A stretch of 64,000 nucleotides of DNA, from contig OU862920.1 in the NCBI GenBank assembly GCA_917880885.1, positions 43,249,019-43,313,018 of the forward strand, in the 5' to 3' direction. How positions within the stretch are numbered: the stretch's first letter is position 1; each line of letters opens with the position of its first letter. Below are positions 21,455-33,400 of the stretch, in pieces. This DNA comes from Limnephilus marmoratus. Taxonomy: Eukaryota > Arthropoda > Insecta > Trichoptera > Limnephilidae. The notes under the pieces are model-generated. The model was not told where the DNA came from, did not search any database, and saw only the letters and a program-made list of their open reading frames with translations. The position numbers and the translations under genes are program-made.

Positions 21455-22499
21455 ATTTTGCTATGTTTACCACAAACCAAAATAATAATAATCATCAATT
21501 TACGTTGGTTAGTAAATTAAAATTTCCGCCCGAAAAAGTGATTATATTAAAATATTTTATTTTATTATAAAATGTGCAGGTAGGTAAGGGCAAGATTTCT
21601 TTTTAATAATGATAATACTTAATTAACTTATAAAAATTGCTAAAGTGCCGTAAAAATTATATGTAACAAATATCATATGCCTACCAGATATTTGCTATAC
21701 CTTTTGGCTTAAAAAATAATTATTCAGTTTCGTTAAATATAAAATCCAAATTTAAGTTTTGTATGCAAAAAATTACTACAGATACCACCATCAATAGCGT
21801 GGTATCTCTAGTTATTTTTCCAAAGCATGTGCTCATCTAAATACAAACACATTGATCCCTCAATTACCTCTTTTAAAGTGATGGCGATAAGAAATCGGTT
21901 AAGATTTAATAAAATATAAGTGTAACTAATATTTGGGAGGCATCTTATCTTTTTGAAGATTAAGAATAAATTAACTCCGGGTGGCAAAAAAGCTCGCACA
22001 GCTCAAGAGCCCTTTTGAAGTCTGCAAAAAAACAACGTCATAATATGCAATCTGCACGTGTGATGTCTAACACATGTTTACCAGATCTTAAATATTACTC
22101 AAAATATTAAAGAATCCTCTCAATAATGGCACAGGTTCTCCCAGTGAGGTATTTACAAAAAAATATATGTGTACGTTTTTTTAATTGTTTTTTTTTCCTT
22201 GTTAGGACAATCCTGATGACAATAACTTATAAGTTATATGTGGGAAGTGATGGGTATAATATTAAATAGGTATTTTGTTAACAAAGATGTAGTTTCACAT
22301 ACAATACAGCATAAAAAATAATCGTTTAACTTGAACAAACTAATCAAATTTTAAGTCACGGTTGAAAATATATATATGTACGTCACTAGTTTTAAGTCAG
22401 TAGTAACAAGTCTCAGATGTAAGTCCCTAGTTATAATTTTGAATCTTAGTTGTAAGCCTATCGTATTAATTTTATTTTACTAAAGAAGTTTTTTTTAAA
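21455..22499. other. No feature seen
   Basis: AT-rich; CTGATGA at 22213 beside a palindrome was tested as a hammerhead and rejected. Confidence 0.5.
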
Positions 22500-22678
22500 G
22501 AAAGACAAACATTCCCGGGTTACGAATAACCCAGCAATGTTTGAAAATCTCCTACTACCATTACAGAAAGCCGAAAATGTTGCTTGTGTTGTGATGGAGG
22601 ACTTAGCCAGCCGAGGAATCGAACACGCGGAGCCCGGATGGGACTCAAGCGCGATGCCCACTCAACCACTGACCGGTC
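22500..22678 (-). mobile_element. tRNA-derived SINE (family D), copy 3
   Basis: Minus strand: ACCGGTCAGTGGTTGAGTGG (A box), GCATCGCGCTTGAGTCCC, CGTGTTCGATTCCTCGG (B box), body GCTAAGTCCTCCATCACAAC, hairpin GGGTTATTCGTAACCC, tail GTTTGTCTTTCTTT. Longest and best copy. Confidence 0.85.
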
Positions 22679-22679
22679 A

Positions 22680-23424
22680 TATGCTTATATGTACAGCACC
22701 CTTGAGGTGATTTTTCACGAAAACGGCGCTTTATAAATCAGCCAAATATATTTATTATCATTAAACAACAAGAGAAAACAAATAAAGGAAAAACAAGGAT
22801 GTGCAAATATGGATTACAAATAAAAGGAAAAGAAAAGAAGAGAAAAAGAAACAAGACAGAATAAAGCATGACAAGAAAATTACATACTTTCATTTTTAAA
22901 TGTTTTAAAAATGTATTATTTTTAAGTATTACTGTGAATTTTTTTTATTCTGCTGGATGTTTTTATAAATAATCTGGAAACGAATAGGGCAACGTAAGCA
23001 ATATAGTTCAGAGATTTTTTTCATATTTTGCAGTGTGCGTTTGAGAATTTTATTGTTATTTTGAATATTGTGGTTGTGGATGCCTTGATTGTAAAGTGAC
23101 TTGATGTAGTGTGAATTGATTGTTGGGGATGGTACTTCTAAAAAAAACCGTTCTGATTTCACGTTTAAGAAGGATTGTGATTGGTAGGATACCGGAAACC
23201 GAAAAGTTATCCCAGACATGAGTGTCCCATAGAAGTCCAATAACATTAATTAACATTAATACCTTAAGCATTTACACACGCTCACTGATTACACTAGCCC
23301 CAGAGACAGATCGTATCAACGTCATCGACGATCGTCTTAAAAGTCACCCATAAAAATCTTCCTTTTCACACGTGCTGTATGAAAACGAAAAAGACAAATA
23401 TATACTAGATTGTTAACTAACTAA
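22680..23424. other. No gene seen
   Basis: Minus-strand frames of 105 and 71 codons at 22929-23271 lack recognised content. Confidence 0.5.
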
Positions 23425-23600
23425 CCATCACGCCGTTTCCCCGCAGGGGTAGGCAGAGAGGATGGACTGCCAAACAACTCGGTCTTGGCACACACTCTTT
23501 GCCTCATTCACATTCATACATCGTATCATACATACTCTTCTGTTATTGAATGTCTTTAATCATATTACTATGTACATTCCGCGACGAATGTTTCTTTCGA
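23425..23600. repeat. Retroelement fragment related to 18.4-18.6 kb
   Basis: CGCCGTTTCCCCGCAGGGGT, then TCATTCACATTCATACATCG resembling ATTCACATTTACATCGTATA at 18477. Confidence 0.45.
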
Positions 23601-23657
23601 ATTGTATTATAACTATTATGTTATTGCAAGTTATAAAAAAAAAAGTTTAAAAAAAAT

Positions 23658-23867
23658 TGCAAGTTTGCAGTTTACAAGCGGTAGAAGTGAAACTTTCAGT
23701 AAACTAAAGAAGACAAGAGTGGGGAGACGAAGCACCGCACACAGAGGAGACCAATTCTCTCGCAGGCTATCTCCTACAGATGTATGTATTTGTCTCTTTT
23801 TAGTGTCGCTATTTTTCGTTTAATCGAGTTTCCAATCACAACGTTGCTAAAGAAGTTTTCACTTTAA
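23658..23867 (+). repeat. Family A element, copy 7, just upstream of the sls promoter
   Basis: Type I core with short deletions; ends GTTGCTAAAGAAGTTTTCACTTT. It lies about 120 bp before the GC-rich island. Confidence 0.85.
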
Positions 23868-23884
23868 TAAAATAATTAATTATT

Positions 23885-24345
23885 TTGGAAGTGCAATGTG
23901 CATGTGACGAAGGTGGTGTGGATGAATGGATTGGCTGGTTGGTGGGTTGGTTGGATGGTCGGTTGGGGGTGAGAGCAGATGACAGGGCAGAAGGAGGGAA
24001 GGGGCGCTCTCCAGGCTCCAGGACACCCGCGCCCCCCCGCGGCCGCGGATCGCCGGGGGCCGCGGCTAAAAGCAGCCCGCTATTTGCGTTCGCCTCCCAC
24101 CGCGCCTCGCCCGGAGCCGCACTATCCGCTCACGACTCGCGGTCGACCGACGTCTTGGCCAAGTCTCGGGGATGACTTGACTTCTGCTAAATGAACTCGT
24201 GGACAATAAGAGTGGTTTTTTGAAATGAAACTAAGAACGAAACGATAAGTTTACATATAAGACGATTTTATAGATTTTTTTATTTTTAATATAAGTTCTC
24301 GCGTGTGTTTCCTCCCGTGTTTGAGTGTACATACAAAGTGACAAA
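23885..24345 (+). promoter_or_regulatory. Probable sls promoter and 5' leader (GC-rich island)
   Basis: Between about 23990 and 24180 the sequence is strongly GC- and CpG-rich (CGCGCCCCCCCGCGGCCGC and neighbours) in an AT-rich genome, ending about 170 bp before the sls start codon. A TAAAAG motif lies at 24067-24072 and an ATATAAG motif at about 24290. If transcription starts in the island, the leader contains two short upstream ORFs (ATG at 24191, 10 codons; ATG at 24225, 7 codons). No initiation site can be fixed from sequence. A poly-T stretch before ATATAAG could alternatively be a splice acceptor of a 5'-UTR intron. Confidence 0.5.
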
Positions 24346-24469
24346 ATGCATCAGCAAAATTCGGAAGAGAAGACTTTTAGCTCCGCGGAGCAGACTATAA
24401 ACCGCCAGGAGCAGCGCGTTAGTCGCACGGAGCAGCACTTCACGCGCCAGGTTACCAGCCAGCAGCGAG
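24346..24469 (+). CDS. sls: sls exon 1: start codon and N-terminal tail (residues 1-41)
   Basis: The exon encodes a short polar tail rich in Gln, Glu, Arg and Ser; the segment EQRVSRTEQH is typical of insect sallimus N termini. The reading frame is open upstream to a GTG at 24325, but the first ATG is at 24346, preceded by ACAAA, a good insect initiation context. The exon ends ...CAGCGAG before GTGAAC at 24470, leaving one base (phase 1). The next exon begins with two bases that complete a Val codon, so the 28-kb-distant junction is phase-compatible. A small additional exon in the intron cannot be excluded from sequence alone. Confidence 0.85.
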
Positions 24470-27400
24470 GTGAACTTCCCACCAACTTACCTACCCATCT
24501 ACCCAACCTACCAACCTATCCTTCTATCCTCTGCAGGCACTTTCTCTCACTCCAACACTATTGTTATTTCCATACTTTCATTGAGGTCACAGGTTATATG
24601 TGGATGTGGAACAAACATGCTAAAGTTTATATCTGATATTATGCTAAAATGCGGAAACAGAATTTGCGAAACATGTATGATGACTTTTGTACTGTACTAT
24701 TTGTGGTGACTTCTTTTCAGACTACTCCAGAAGACAATGCGAGTTTTCTCCACGAAAGGGTAGGAGAGCGAATATTATCTGTGTATTATTTTTCATATTT
24801 GAATTTATTGCGCAATATATATTTTGTCTGATTTGACCGCTAAAAATTATGTCACGGTGATTTTCACCGAGGCGTTTTGTAGAAAAAAAATATTTTTTCC
24901 CACAAAAAAACTGCAAATAAATTTCTGATATGAAACATATTATTTTTGTGATGAATAACCCTCGTAATTAGAATTTGCATTAACACATTTTTTCTATGCG
25001 ATTGTTGTACATATGTATATTATTATAATATTGTTATTTGTAGCCTAATAAAAGAGTTAAATTATTCTGTATATAATATAATATTACATAGTATCCACCG
25101 AATATAAAAATGCTCATTTCACGAGTCGTGAAATTCGGTGAAAGATCAATTAAAATTCTGGCAAACGAACAAGCTCCTGCCATCTTGTAAAGCATAAAAC
25201 GCAGAATATTATTAGGAAGAGCTTTGTGACTGAGAATCTAAATCTGGAGCGTCGGGTGAGAGGCCCAATGCCCGATTCATACTCAAGTTCAACTATGTGT
25301 TAACTTCATTCTAAAGATTAAAATGAGAATTACACACCATTTCCCATGTTGAAATTTACCAATAGAGAAAATCACAAGAAAATTATGAACATGAAAACAT
25401 GCATTTGTATGAAGGGAAGTGTACGAAGAATACAAGTCCAAGAATTCTTGTTGATGGCATCCTCTCAATGATGGGAACTACAAATGTTTATTATTGTTTT
25501 TTATTTAACATACTATTTTAACTTGCTGTGTTTTTATTGCAATTATTAATCTACTAATACACAAGCTCAGCGTCTTCTGTTTCTCATCATGTGGCGATTA
25601 TTAAATTCGGCGTAAGGTAAGTGCGTTATATCTATTAATTGATGCATAATCATTTACTTCTCAGCGTTTTATTTCCCTTTCAACTGTAAATAAAATTATA
25701 ATTCTTTGAAAGAGTTCCATGGCAATATGTCGTAAAACAAAACAACAACGTACTTACGCTGTTGTTATTCCTTGATTCAGTGCGAGACACTAACGGTAAG
25801 GCACGAAACAAACACCAAGAAGATTGCACTAGAAAATGTAATGTGTATTTCATACTAGAAGTGATTCAGCCAAACGTCGTTTGATCACAACCCAGACGTA
25901 AATAATTATGCATCAAATAAATTTTGCAAATTTTACATGTATTATCAAAATAAGTGCGGTAACTGAAAAGGTACACAATATTCAATCCAACTGTACTTTT
26001 ATTTGTAGGCATACACATTATAGACGGTACGTTATAGGTACGTTGTGTTATAGTTTGCATCGCCGCTGGATATTTTACCAGTGTGAAGTCATTACTCCAG
26101 CTTAACTATGTATGAAATATTCAATGTATTTAGGGTATCTTTGTTCTCAGCTAGCTCTTATTAGGTTCAAAGTCATAAAACGAGAAGTTTATTGTTGTTT
26201 CTCAAGTTTTATGAATATGTATATCTACTTGTACCTTCATATACTTATGTTGGTTTTGTTTTAAATTTATTTACCAGTTAAGTAGCACCAAGCATTTTAA
26301 TATCACAATTTTTCATGGTATAATACCTACATATTAATCTTGCCCACTTACGTTCCGATGAAAAATTAAAAGCGTGACCAATGGAGATTACCTACTTTAA
26401 TTAAGGTTGAAAACTTTTATACGAAATATGTTTTAGCAGAAAAAGAAATTAAGCTATTGTACTATTTAAAAACATTACAAATTTTAAAGCGCAAGTTGGC
26501 TATGTAATAGCTTTTCAATCTTGGACATTTTTGCATTTTATTAACGTTGTGAATATTCACGTTTTCTGCAAAACCTGTTGTAGAGTCGTGTAGATGCTCT
26601 CAATTTCTAAAGGCTTTGACCTCGGTCGTAATAATTGTTTATCTAAACCGTTTCATACTAATGTAAAAGACGCGACGCTTGATCTAGTTGCCGATAAGCG
26701 GATACCTATTGGATCTGAGAAGATACTCGGCAGACAACACAATGCCTTTACTTGCCGCGACCAAACGTGATTGTCCGGTATCCAAATACTTATTCTTGAA
26801 CCCAAAAATAGACAGATGTTTGTAAACTCTGCAGTGATAAATAATTCCAATTCATATTGATTACAAGCATTAATCAAAAACAACGCGAATAGATTAAGAA
26901 ATAAAAATTCTAATTGGTTGTTTGTAAGTATATTATAGAGAAATTCGAACATTTGCGCCGCCTGGCCGGCGGCAAGTATTTCGTTAATAACGTAATTCTG
27001 GACGCAGAAACAGGGAATATATGTTATTCTTTATATTCGTGTGTTAAGTCAGAGCAGATTACTCACCGTCTTCCCCGAAATAGAAGATGCAGGCGGGAGA
27101 CGGAGTATGCAATAAGCGTCCATAACCACCTGTATCCAGGTGAGAAGGCGAGCCAAATTACCCTAAAACCGTCCCGATTCGCTGAAACCGATACACTTAT
27201 TTTTACCTTGGAATTCCTGCGCACTTGGGCGGGTGGGTATATAAGTGGGTATAGCGTTATCTCCCATCGCGTCTTCTCTGGAGCATCTCTCGCTAACAGT
27301 GAAAGATAATTCCATTCCGCGGCAATTCACGGCCCGTGAACAGTGAACACCAAACACCGAACACCCGTCCCTCTACGCATCATGCGCGCATTTTGACTTT

Positions 27401-30400
27401 TCGGCCAAAGTGAAATAATTAACGCAGTTCCGTTACGATTTGATTATTTATAAACTTGCCTACTTATGTATTCCGAAAAAGGAGGTAACTCGTCACTCAA
27501 GATTGCATTAAAATAAGTAAATCATTTTTAACCGTAGGATTAAGTATATCCATATAATTTTTAATGTAGATATTGACTATGCACAGCGGTCATTTGAATG
27601 CATTGTTTGTAATCTGTCTCATTGTAAATGTCACGTACATGTCTGATGTAGATAATTAACTATGAAACCTGAACGACAGAACACAATGTGACAATATTTT
27701 CGAATTTTCAAGCGTACTTACCTGTTTCTTTTATTTTTAAATAATACATTCATGAAAAACTGTATAATTCATAAAATTGTATGCATGTATCACGCCCGAT
27801 ACGGATAGAATAATTTTCGCGCATATTAAAAATTTTGCAAGCAGAAAAAACATATAAAGAGCCGATCGTGTCCTTCAACTCAAAACTAAACATGGCATAA
27901 GTACTTATTAATCATTGCGCGATTGTTTAATTTAGAGATGTAGGTATTCGCTTGGTTAAATATTATTGTTGATGTTTTATTGAAAGCAATTAACAAATAA
28001 CATGGTTAAATTATTTTAAAACTTCCACAGCCACTCAAAATATTTTATAATTACTTTGGCAAACTAGAAATCAGATTTAATTCGTAGCGTCATTTAAAAT
28101 TGTATAATAAAATTTAATATAAATATTTTTTTAAATAATTATATACTTATCTTATTTTATATAAATAATTGGCCGGTGTTAATAGAAACTAATTCCACGA
28201 CAATAAAAATTTGTTTGAAAGGTTTGAAATTCTTAAATAATGCTTTATAATAATTATAATTTCGGGGGGTCAATTGTCGGGGTTTCAACTGTTGGATCAC
28301 CGGTATTTTCATAATGGTTTCGATCAAAATTAAAGAAATTTTAGCTTTTATTACTTTGATCTACCCAAATTTAATCATTACTATGTAGAAATAAGTAAGA
28401 TAGTAACAGCAGTGTTAAATTTGGTTATTTAATTATTAAAATTATAAAACTTAATACAAAGTTGCTCAAATACTTAGGTTGGGTTGTTTCACGGAAATTC
28501 AAATGTAACATTGTCATCAAATAGCCATTCAGCGCCATTTTTTTTTGACAATTGAAAAGTTCCCGTTAAATGCCCATTCTGAGTTCGTTTCAGCTTTTGA
28601 ACAAATTTTTACGAGCAGAAGAGGACAATTATCATGTTGTTAAGTTTATCAGCTTATTACAATTTGATTGAAAACTGAAACGCACATATAATCGGCTTTT
28701 ACGTAACCTTTAATCAAATATATATACCATTATATTTATATACAATTATATATATTTAAAAAAATCGAGTGCAGTTTACATGTGGTAGAAGCGAAATTAT
28801 ACCAAAACAATCTCAACCAATACTTGAAAAGTGAGGTAATAATCAAAGCTACCAATGAGCGCAGATAGCATAATTTCATATCTCAACCAATAGTAGCCTT
28901 TAAAAATGTTATCATAATCAAAGTGGTCAATGAGCGCAGCAGGTGCAGTAATCGTAATTTCCGTTTCATCCGAAATCCAAATCACAGCAGGGCTATAGAA
29001 TTTTCACAATCAAAAATAATAAAAATGGCGCTAAATGGCCATTTGATGACAATGATACATTTAAGTTTCTGCGAAACAATTGGACCGTAATCTTCACTAA
29101 TAATAATAAACAATATGAAGTGGCTGTATGGATAGAAATAAAATTAGTCATATAATAAAGTAAGAAGTAATACAAACAGTTCGTAGGTAGGCCACACCAC
29201 AAAAGGCATTTTATTTCTCTTAGTCAACGAATACAATTTTATTTTAAAACGGTTAATCATTCCTGAAATGTCTTTATTTAGGCAAAAATAATTTGTTTTA
29301 AGAGACTACAATACATTCCTTTTTATCTTGCTCCAATAACTGTAAAAAAACCAGGTGTTACATTTTGATAATTATGCTCATAAATGTGGACCAAAACGGG
29401 CGTATTTTTTCTGCGTAAAATAATAATAACTATAAACCATATGAAAAGTTGATTAAAAATACTTTTATTTAATTTGTGCTAATGTGGTATTTGCTCTCAA
29501 GTCGGCGGTACCGTTTCGCTAATGATAAAGTCAGTCAACTCGGTGGAGTGCCGGTATCGCGAGAGAAAATAATTTCATACTCGCCGATAACGGGGGACAT
29601 CTTGACGCGATACAACTGGTCGGACGAGACCGCTCGTATGTGGATATAGGGCGACCTTATTCCTGAGAAAAAACGTCTCTGTTATGTATTCAATACGCCG
29701 ATAGTGCAATGGTGAAGGCAATAAGTAACCCTTATTAAGTGCAAGAGTTTGCTATTATTACAAAAAAAACAATCAATTATTGTAATATATTAAACTACTT
29801 AACCCTGCTAATTTCGTACCTCCTCAGAAGCAATAACTGTTGTGTTAACTTGTCAGTTGAATTAAATTCAGTTTTTTAATTAAGTTAAAAACTACACAAT
29901 GAAGCAATTATCGATGCGCAATTGTCATTGTTTTGTTTTTGTCAGTACCAGGGATGGCGTTGTGTACCGATTTATATTTTTTGTGATTTTTTTACTTTTC
30001 CACTTCCTTACGGGCATTGCGTTTCATTTTCTTTAAACGTGTGGGGGAGATTTATTATAATTATCGTATTTTCCCTTCGGAGGCGTGCAGACATACGTTC
30101 AACGTTCGTCTCATTTTCGACTGTTGACATTTAGTGTGTAAGGAAGAGGGGCAGCATTATATGTTTAAGAACAAAAGCAAAACAATGAGCGCGTTGACAT
30201 TTGACGTTTTTTTATTTATTTTTGGAATTCACACATTATTCAATTTTATACTTATCACAATATTGCTGCAGCTCTTTCAAAAGATGAGAATTCATTCCAT
30301 ACAAAATGTAAAGAAAAGAATTTTCTTCATAATTTTTTTTCATGAATTTTTCCGATGTTTTAATAGCTATTCTGCTATTCGGGGCGGAGACAGATCCAAC

Positions 30401-33400
30401 AAATCAAAGATCATAAAAATTAGTCCAGCTGTTCTTGACTTATAAAATGATTTAACTAACCCGACTTTATTCTATATATTATTAATATTAATAAGATGAA
30501 GACAAAATTAGCGAAACTCAAACGGAAATCTGAAAACAGAAAAATCAGATACGGTCACATCTGGTACTCGAACCCAGGACCTTCGCCTTGCCGGAATGCA
30601 ACTCTACTAATTGAGCTAATGTGTCCCTATCCGATTCGGGCATATTTAACTGTATCATACTTTGACTAAGAACTACTAACATTATCTTAATTTTTTTAAC
30701 GCATTTTTTAGTGGCTGATATAAAGATTCAAACCCGAACTAAATGCTGTCTAAATAGTGTCTTAGATAAATTTTTGTCCATTTTTATTTTTAATATGCGA
30801 CATTTGTTTACTTTTCTGCAAGTCTAGGATGAATATTTATTTGTATTTTTAACTTAATGAGTAACAAAGGATTTTGGGTTCGAATCCTAGGTGTGACCGT
30901 ATCTTTTTGTGATTTTTCGTTTTTCAAATTTCCGATTGGGTTTCGCTAATATTGTCTTCATTTAATTAAATATTACAATTTGAGGTAATACTCAAATAAA
31001 AATAAAATTAAAAATTAAAATTAATTATTGTGTTTATGAAAACAGTCATGGCAAGGAACAACCAAATAACCAAAATTGGCGCTGCAAACCAGCACTCTAA
31101 ACTTTTTGAAGATTGAAAAGTAAAGCATTTTTTTTTTTTTTAAATTGTTTTTCCCAATATTTTCATAAGTGTTTTCACGTATATTTATGTGTTTCGAGCA
31201 ATTATGGTTCAGGGTATACAAAAAACGCTTGTGCATTTGAGATAATAGACTCCGATGACAGTGAAATTAATCCGAACCAGTGAAAGCGACTTAATTGAAT
31301 TATTATTGCATTGTTTACATCAAAGATGTTTGTCGTGTCGATCTGGAGCACGGTGTGAAACGAAGAACACGGCTCGAGACAACCGCACGTCAGTCAAATG
31401 TACCAATAAATCTCTTTGGCAAAAAAGTGTTACTTTACTTAAAATCTCACATGCTCTCATAAAATCTTATAGGTCAATTAATAGATTAATTTGCGTTTAT
31501 TGAAGTGAAAACTTCTATAGCACAGTTGTGATTTGAAACTCGATGAAACGAAAAATAGCGACACTAAAAAGAGACAAACACAAACATCATAGGATTTAGC
31601 CTGCGAGAGAATGAGATGGTAAAATCGGTCTCTTCTTTGTGCGGTGCTTCGTAGCCTATCGGTCTCCCCTTTGTGCGGTGATTCGTCACCTCCCTATTCT
31701 TGTCAACTTTAGTTTCCTGAAGGCTTCACTTCTTCTGGTTTTATATTTGTATTTTGCCTCAAAAGAAACAAAATAGCAAAAATCAAATAATTTTCATTAT
31801 TGATTTAGTGGTGAAAGAAATGAAAAATTAAAATTAATTTTGCTACTGTTATTTATTGGTGAGATTTTATAAGATACAAAAATGGGTTCTCGTCTCTTAA
31901 AACCCTGCAAATAAATGCAAGCAGTAGCAAATTCATTTTAATTTTGCATTATTTCATCACCATAAAACCACAAAATAAAATTATTTTATTTTAGCATTTA
32001 CTTATTTTTAGAGAAAATCAGTCATTCAATTTATAAAATCAAATCGGTATATAACTGTTATCATAGCATTACATTCATAGTGATTGTTTTTGAATTGAAT
32101 CCCCTGACTAAAGTGCAAATTTAACTTCTATCAATAAGTCATACCTATTGTTAAATAAATGTCGACATAGCGTACATCATAAAATCACATTCACAAAATA
32201 ACATAACTTTGGCGTTGCATCCCATACATCAGGCGTTCCTGCTAACAAATCACGCCAGTAAATAAACCGTAGAATGATATTCGCAAGTGAATGTTACTTT
32301 AGAAACTAATTCTCTGAATTTACGCGCAAATCACCATATCAATAAATTACATTGGAAAATAAATGTAACTTAAGCATTGCATTCACCATAAAATCATTCA
32401 CAAGTCACATTAACTTAGCATTTAGCGCCAAAGTGACATCAGCCTTAATGAATCACATTGGCAAATAAAGGTAACTTTAGCATTGCGTTCGCCATAAAAT
32501 CACGATCACAAATCACATTACCTTAGCATTTAGCACCAAAGTGCACATCAGCCTATCCTGTCAATAAATCATATCGGTAAATAAATGTAACTTTAGCATT
32601 GCATTCCCCATAAAATCATTCACAAATCACATTAACCCGTCTGCTTGGTTCAATATATTCACACCTCACAATCCGGAAACCTCGGTCCCACGTGTAAATT
32701 CTGAAACTGACACTTTGGATCGAGATTATAAAATACCTATGCAAGATAGCATTCATATTTCAAAGACAATAATAAGAAGCATTATTTCGTTCTCTCGCTG
32801 GTTAAAAGAAAAATACATATGTTTGCATGATAGGAACAGAGATATATAGCTTTTAAAATATAAGGTCGCTCGGGACGTTTTTGGTCTTATGAAAATATAA
32901 TGCGATTACGTATTTTGGGATGTATTTATTCCTAAACAAGCAGACAGCGCCAAAGTGCACATCAGCCTTAATGAATCACATTGGCAAATAAAGGTAACTT
33001 TAGCATTGCGTTCGCCATATAAAATCACGATCACAAATCACATTACCTTAGCATTTAGCACCAAAGTGCACATCAGCCTATCCTATCAATAAATCATATC
33101 GGCCAATAAATGTAACTTTAGCATTGCATTCACCATAAAATCACGATCGCAAATTTCATTAACTTTGCATTAGCGCCAAAGTGCCCATCAGCCTGTTCTA
33201 GTAATGAATCACATTGGCAGAAAGAGGTAACTTTAGCATTGCATTCACCATAAAATCACAAGAGCAATATTACTTAAACATTAAGATTATTTATTATTTT
33301 GAATTTAAATTTACTGCCTTCGGTCTTTATGAAAGAATAATAAAATTCAGTAAACGTTTTGACCCCTTTTACCTGTTTCTTGGCAATACTTAAGCAAAAG

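Noticed and set aside
22201..22255. CTGATGA next to ATAACTTATAAGTTAT as a hammerhead
   Set aside because: No GAAA after the stem and no stem I/III.
23885..24194. 96- and 71-codon frames in the GC-rich island
   Set aside because: Overlapping frames typical of GC-rich DNA; Arg/Pro/Gly-rich; better explained as promoter/leader.
26914..27309. 131-codon open frame
   Set aside because: No recognised domain; begins without an ATG context and runs through a TATA-containing island.
30134..30445. 103-codon open frame
   Set aside because: AT-rich chance frame with no domain or splice evidence.
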